Source: Epiperipatus broadwayi | Lineage: Eukaryota > Onychophora > Udeonychophora > Euonychophora > Peripatidae | DNA: 64,000 bases | Direction of reading: 5' to 3' | Assembly: GCA_028023455.1 (NCBI GenBank) | Contig: JAQFVV010000056.1 | Coordinates: 5,791,717 to 5,855,716 of the forward strand | Shown here: piece by piece, positions 62,981-64,000 of the stretch | Numbering within the stretch: position 1 is the first letter of the stretch | How the letters are laid out: every line of letters begins with the position of its first letter | Notes under the pieces: model-generated | Databases searched by the model: none | Seen by the model: only the letters and a program-made list of their open reading frames with translations | Told to the model about the DNA's origin: nothing | Position numbers and translations under genes: made by a program

Positions 62981-64000
62981 TGGGTACATACAATTGTAGA
63001 TCTCTTTCAAGTGAAGAAAGATTGTCTGAAATGAAAAAAGAATTGTTGAACATTAAATGAAATATTGTTTGACTTTATGAAGCTAAAAAATAATGTAAAA
63101 AGTCAATTAATTTAAAAAATGGATATGTTCTTTACTACAAATATTGGAGGCAGTAAAAAAAAAAAACATTGCAAAGATTGATGATATATCAGAAAGAGAG
63201 GCAATATTACTTATTGAAACCAATGGAGGATACTAAAAGGAGATAATTCAGATTTATGCTTCAACAAGTTCACATGGTTTATGAAAAAGTAGAGGATTTT
63301 TATAAAAAAAATGTATAAAGTGCCTATAATCAGACCAAACAATATTTTAAAATTGTCTTGTTCTCATGACAATTTTAAAATATTGTTGATTGGTAAATTA
63401 TTAAAAGATAAAAATGCTGTAGATAAATTAGGTTATGAGAATAGAAATGAAAGTGGATACAGACTTATGGAGTTCAGAGAAAGAGAAAAAGTGTATATTA
63501 TAGATTCATTCTTTGAGAAAGGTGCTAGTAAACAAAATTGGACATGGAAATATACAAATGAAGTTATTCAACAATTGAATTATATTTTGACTAACAGGAA
63601 ATATATATTTCAAGACAGTAACGTTATTAATCAATTTAATACAGAAAATTATCATCAATTAGTGATTTGTTAAAAAATGTTAATGCAAAATTAGAGATAT
63701 GAAAAATATTAAAAAAGAAAGTCTTAATAATTAATTAATATGCACTCATGAGCTTCAGAAATACTCCATTTATGAAGAATTAAAAAATATTACAGAAATT
63801 TGACTTTCTGAAATCAATAAAAATATAACTGGTACTTTATTAAAAATTGCAATAATGATAACTAATATGAAGAAGTAACAATTTAGTAGAAAATTGAAAA
63901 AACAATCTATGGAACAAAAAAAGAAAAATAATTAAAAATGATTTATTGAAAAAAATTGCATACCTATAATTTTATAAAATGATATAAAGAATTAAAATGA
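62981..64000 (+). pseudogene. RTE-type LINE endonuclease region, running off the window
   Basis: From 62981 the changing frames give the N-terminal APE endonuclease of RTE elements. First comes LGTYNCRSLSSEERLSEMKK, then NGYVLYYK near 63120, DISEREA, and IQIYASTSSHG near 63250 (family: QVYAPTS). The open frame 63311-63673 has KLGYENRNESGYRLMEF, IIDSFFEKGASKQNWTW, then QLNYILTNRKYIFQDSNVIN and NTENYHQLV. The family's catalytic-site Asp in (I/F)DYILTN is Asn here, and the usual SDHR reads NYHQ, so activity is lost. Stops and a frameshift occur before 63311. The reverse transcriptase should lie beyond the right edge. Confidence 0.82.

Overview
This is a very AT-rich (by eye roughly a quarter G+C), gene-poor, repeat-dense stretch of a eukaryotic, almost certainly invertebrate animal, genome. 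The evidence is the mobile-element mix (Penelope-like elements with GIY-YIG domains, RTE-type and other non-LTR retrotransposons, a Ty3/gypsy-type LTR element, TTAA-flanked piggyBac-like and TA-flanked inverted-repeat elements, tRNA-derived SINEs) and exon-like segments bounded by splice signals. Nothing looks prokaryotic: there are no operons, ribosome binding sites or compact genes. I cannot name the species; molluscs, flatworms, cnidarians and chelicerates all remain possible.

Layout. 0-3 kb: the right end of a TA-flanked inverted-repeat element, then SINE copies. 3.4-7.9 kb: a decayed non-LTR retrotransposon on the minus strand with recognisable endonuclease and reverse-transcriptase motifs. 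8.5-9.2 kb: a Penelope-like terminal-repeat structure with a 13-bp target duplication and a candidate hammerhead ribozyme. 10.2-13.5 kb: a very pure 3.3-kb TATC/GATA tetranucleotide array, which creates three fictitious 1,100-residue ORFs. 16.9-20 kb: a Penelope-like GIY-YIG fragment, a SINE, a hairpin and a second Penelope-like fragment with the reverse transcriptase. 22.8-28.2 kb: foldback repeats ending in the 3' tail of an RTE element. 29.5-33.5 kb: an LTR retrotransposon with intact 5-bp target duplications but no reverse transcriptase or integrase core; its 3' LTR is split by a TTAA-flanked element, and a second copy of that element lies just beyond. 35.5 kb: a 253-bp near-perfect palindrome. 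39.5-42 kb: a 2.5-kb palindrome of three plus three copies of one repeat. 42.3-43.1 kb and 46.7-48.7 kb: further LINE and Penelope-like relics on the minus strand. 52-53.6 kb: a possible restriction-like endonuclease fragment, a SINE dimer and a nested foldback. 56-57 and 60.1-61.4 kb: two full TA-flanked inverted-repeat elements. 63-64 kb: the endonuclease end of an RTE element running off the window.

Host genes. No intact host gene is visible. The best candidates are two minus-strand exons, 29065-29167 and 20910-21034, each with a good splice acceptor and with matching reading-frame phase across an 8-kb intron, plus weaker candidates at 35200-35294 and 45266-45492 (minus) and 37037-37129 (plus). 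If real, much of the window is intron. None has a product I recognise. The elements themselves are mostly dead: reading frames are broken by stops and frameshifts and several catalytic residues are substituted.
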